The translations under genes and the position numbers were made by a program. DNA of 6,914 bases from a bacterium UBP3_UBA1247 (GTDB lineage Bacteria > UBA3054): positions 1 through 6,914 of the forward strand of contig DBWD01000153.1 of the NCBI GenBank assembly GCA_002308555.1. Direction: 5' to 3'. This document shows, piece after piece, positions 6,631 through 6,914 of the stretch (position 1 is its first letter; every line of letters begins with the position of its first letter). Below the pieces are notes generated by a model. The model had not been told where the DNA came from, ran no database searches, and saw nothing but the letters and a program-made list of their open reading frames with translations.

Positions 6631-6914
6631 ATGGAAGACAATTCTCTTTTCAAGAACTTCATGCTGGAGACTCTCTCCTTCGTCACCCCCTACATCAGGG
6701 AGGCTTTCCTTTCCCGCTCCTTCATGGTGGACGTGAAGGCTGACCACACGCCGGTGACGGAAGTGGACAAGAACGCCGAGCTGATGATCCGGGAAAGGAT
6801 CGAGCGGCGCTTCCCCGGCCACGGCATCCTGGGCGAGGAGTTCGGCAGCGAACTAAAGGACGACTACACCTGGGTCATCGACCCCATCGACGGCACCACG
6901 AACTTCATCAAGGA
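6631..6914 (+). CDS. Inositol monophosphatase / histidinol-phosphatase family protein (3' end missing)
   Basis: The first 94 residues are visible; the gene runs off the window. The ATG at 6631 follows the pepA stop by 1 nt, with GGAG at 6617-6620 inside the pepA end. Seen: KADHTPVTEVDKNAE (36-50), the N-terminal family motif; FPGHGILGEEFG (61-72), in which the second Glu (70) should bind Mg2+; and WVIDPIDGTTNF (81-92), with metal-binding Asp84 and Asp87. These define Mg-dependent, Li-sensitive-type phosphomonoesterases. Members hydrolyse inositol phosphate, histidinol phosphate or 3'-phosphoadenosine phosphate (CysQ). The HGILGEEFG and TWVIDPIDGT pattern is common in histidinol-phosphatase HisN-type proteins, but substrate cannot be settled from this part. 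Probably cotranscribed with pepA. Confidence 0.88.
   Translation, partial: MEDNSLFKNFMLETLSFVTPYIREAFLSRSFMVDVKADHTPVTEVDKNAELMIRERIERRFPGHGILGEEFGSELKDDYTWVIDPIDGTTNFIK

Noticed and set aside
5154..6686. Open frame of 510 codons on the minus strand opposite pepA
   Set aside because: It mirrors pepA, runs into the neighbouring gene and has a low-complexity composition. No recognisable domain.

Overview
The window is a dense, GC-rich, all-plus-strand stretch of a bacterial chromosome with seven protein genes (the first and last cut by the window edges) and almost no intergenic DNA. The first gene ends in a PEP-CTERM-like tail on a CotH-kinase/chitobiase-C-like secreted protein. That combination is common in Verrucomicrobiota, Lentisphaerota, Kiritimatiellota and Planctomycetota, so a Gram-negative PVC-group bacterium is my best guess. 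It is an inference from gene style, not a database match.

Layout: (1) bases 1-978, 3' part of a CotH-like secreted protein with a PEP-CTERM-like C-terminus; (2) 971-1807 mreC; (3) 1804-2277 mreD; (4) 2271-4067 mrdA (PBP2), with a GTG start; (5) 4057-5127 a trans-polyprenyl diphosphate synthase; (6) a 50-bp A-rich gap, then 5178-6629 pepA (M17 leucyl aminopeptidase); (7) 6631 to the window end, the start of an inositol-monophosphatase/histidinol-phosphatase family gene.

Genes 1 to 5 are joined by short overlaps (8, 4, 7 and 11 nt), and each upstream coding end contains the Shine-Dalgarno sequence of the next gene. This suggests one translationally coupled transcript. The core is the cell-elongation machinery: MreC scaffold, MreD membrane partner and PBP2 transpeptidase. 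The usual last member, rodA, is not next to mrdA; an isoprenoid synthase sits there instead. mreB is not directly before mreC; the CotH-like gene is there.

I saw no RNA genes, mobile elements, CRISPR arrays, convincing promoters or hairpin terminators. The long minus-strand open frames are GC-driven shadows. I found no clearly new system. The most interesting points are the CotH/PEP-CTERM gene fused by overlap to mreC, with its Arg-Arg tail encoded by the mreC ribosome-binding site, and the replacement of rodA by a prenyl synthase.
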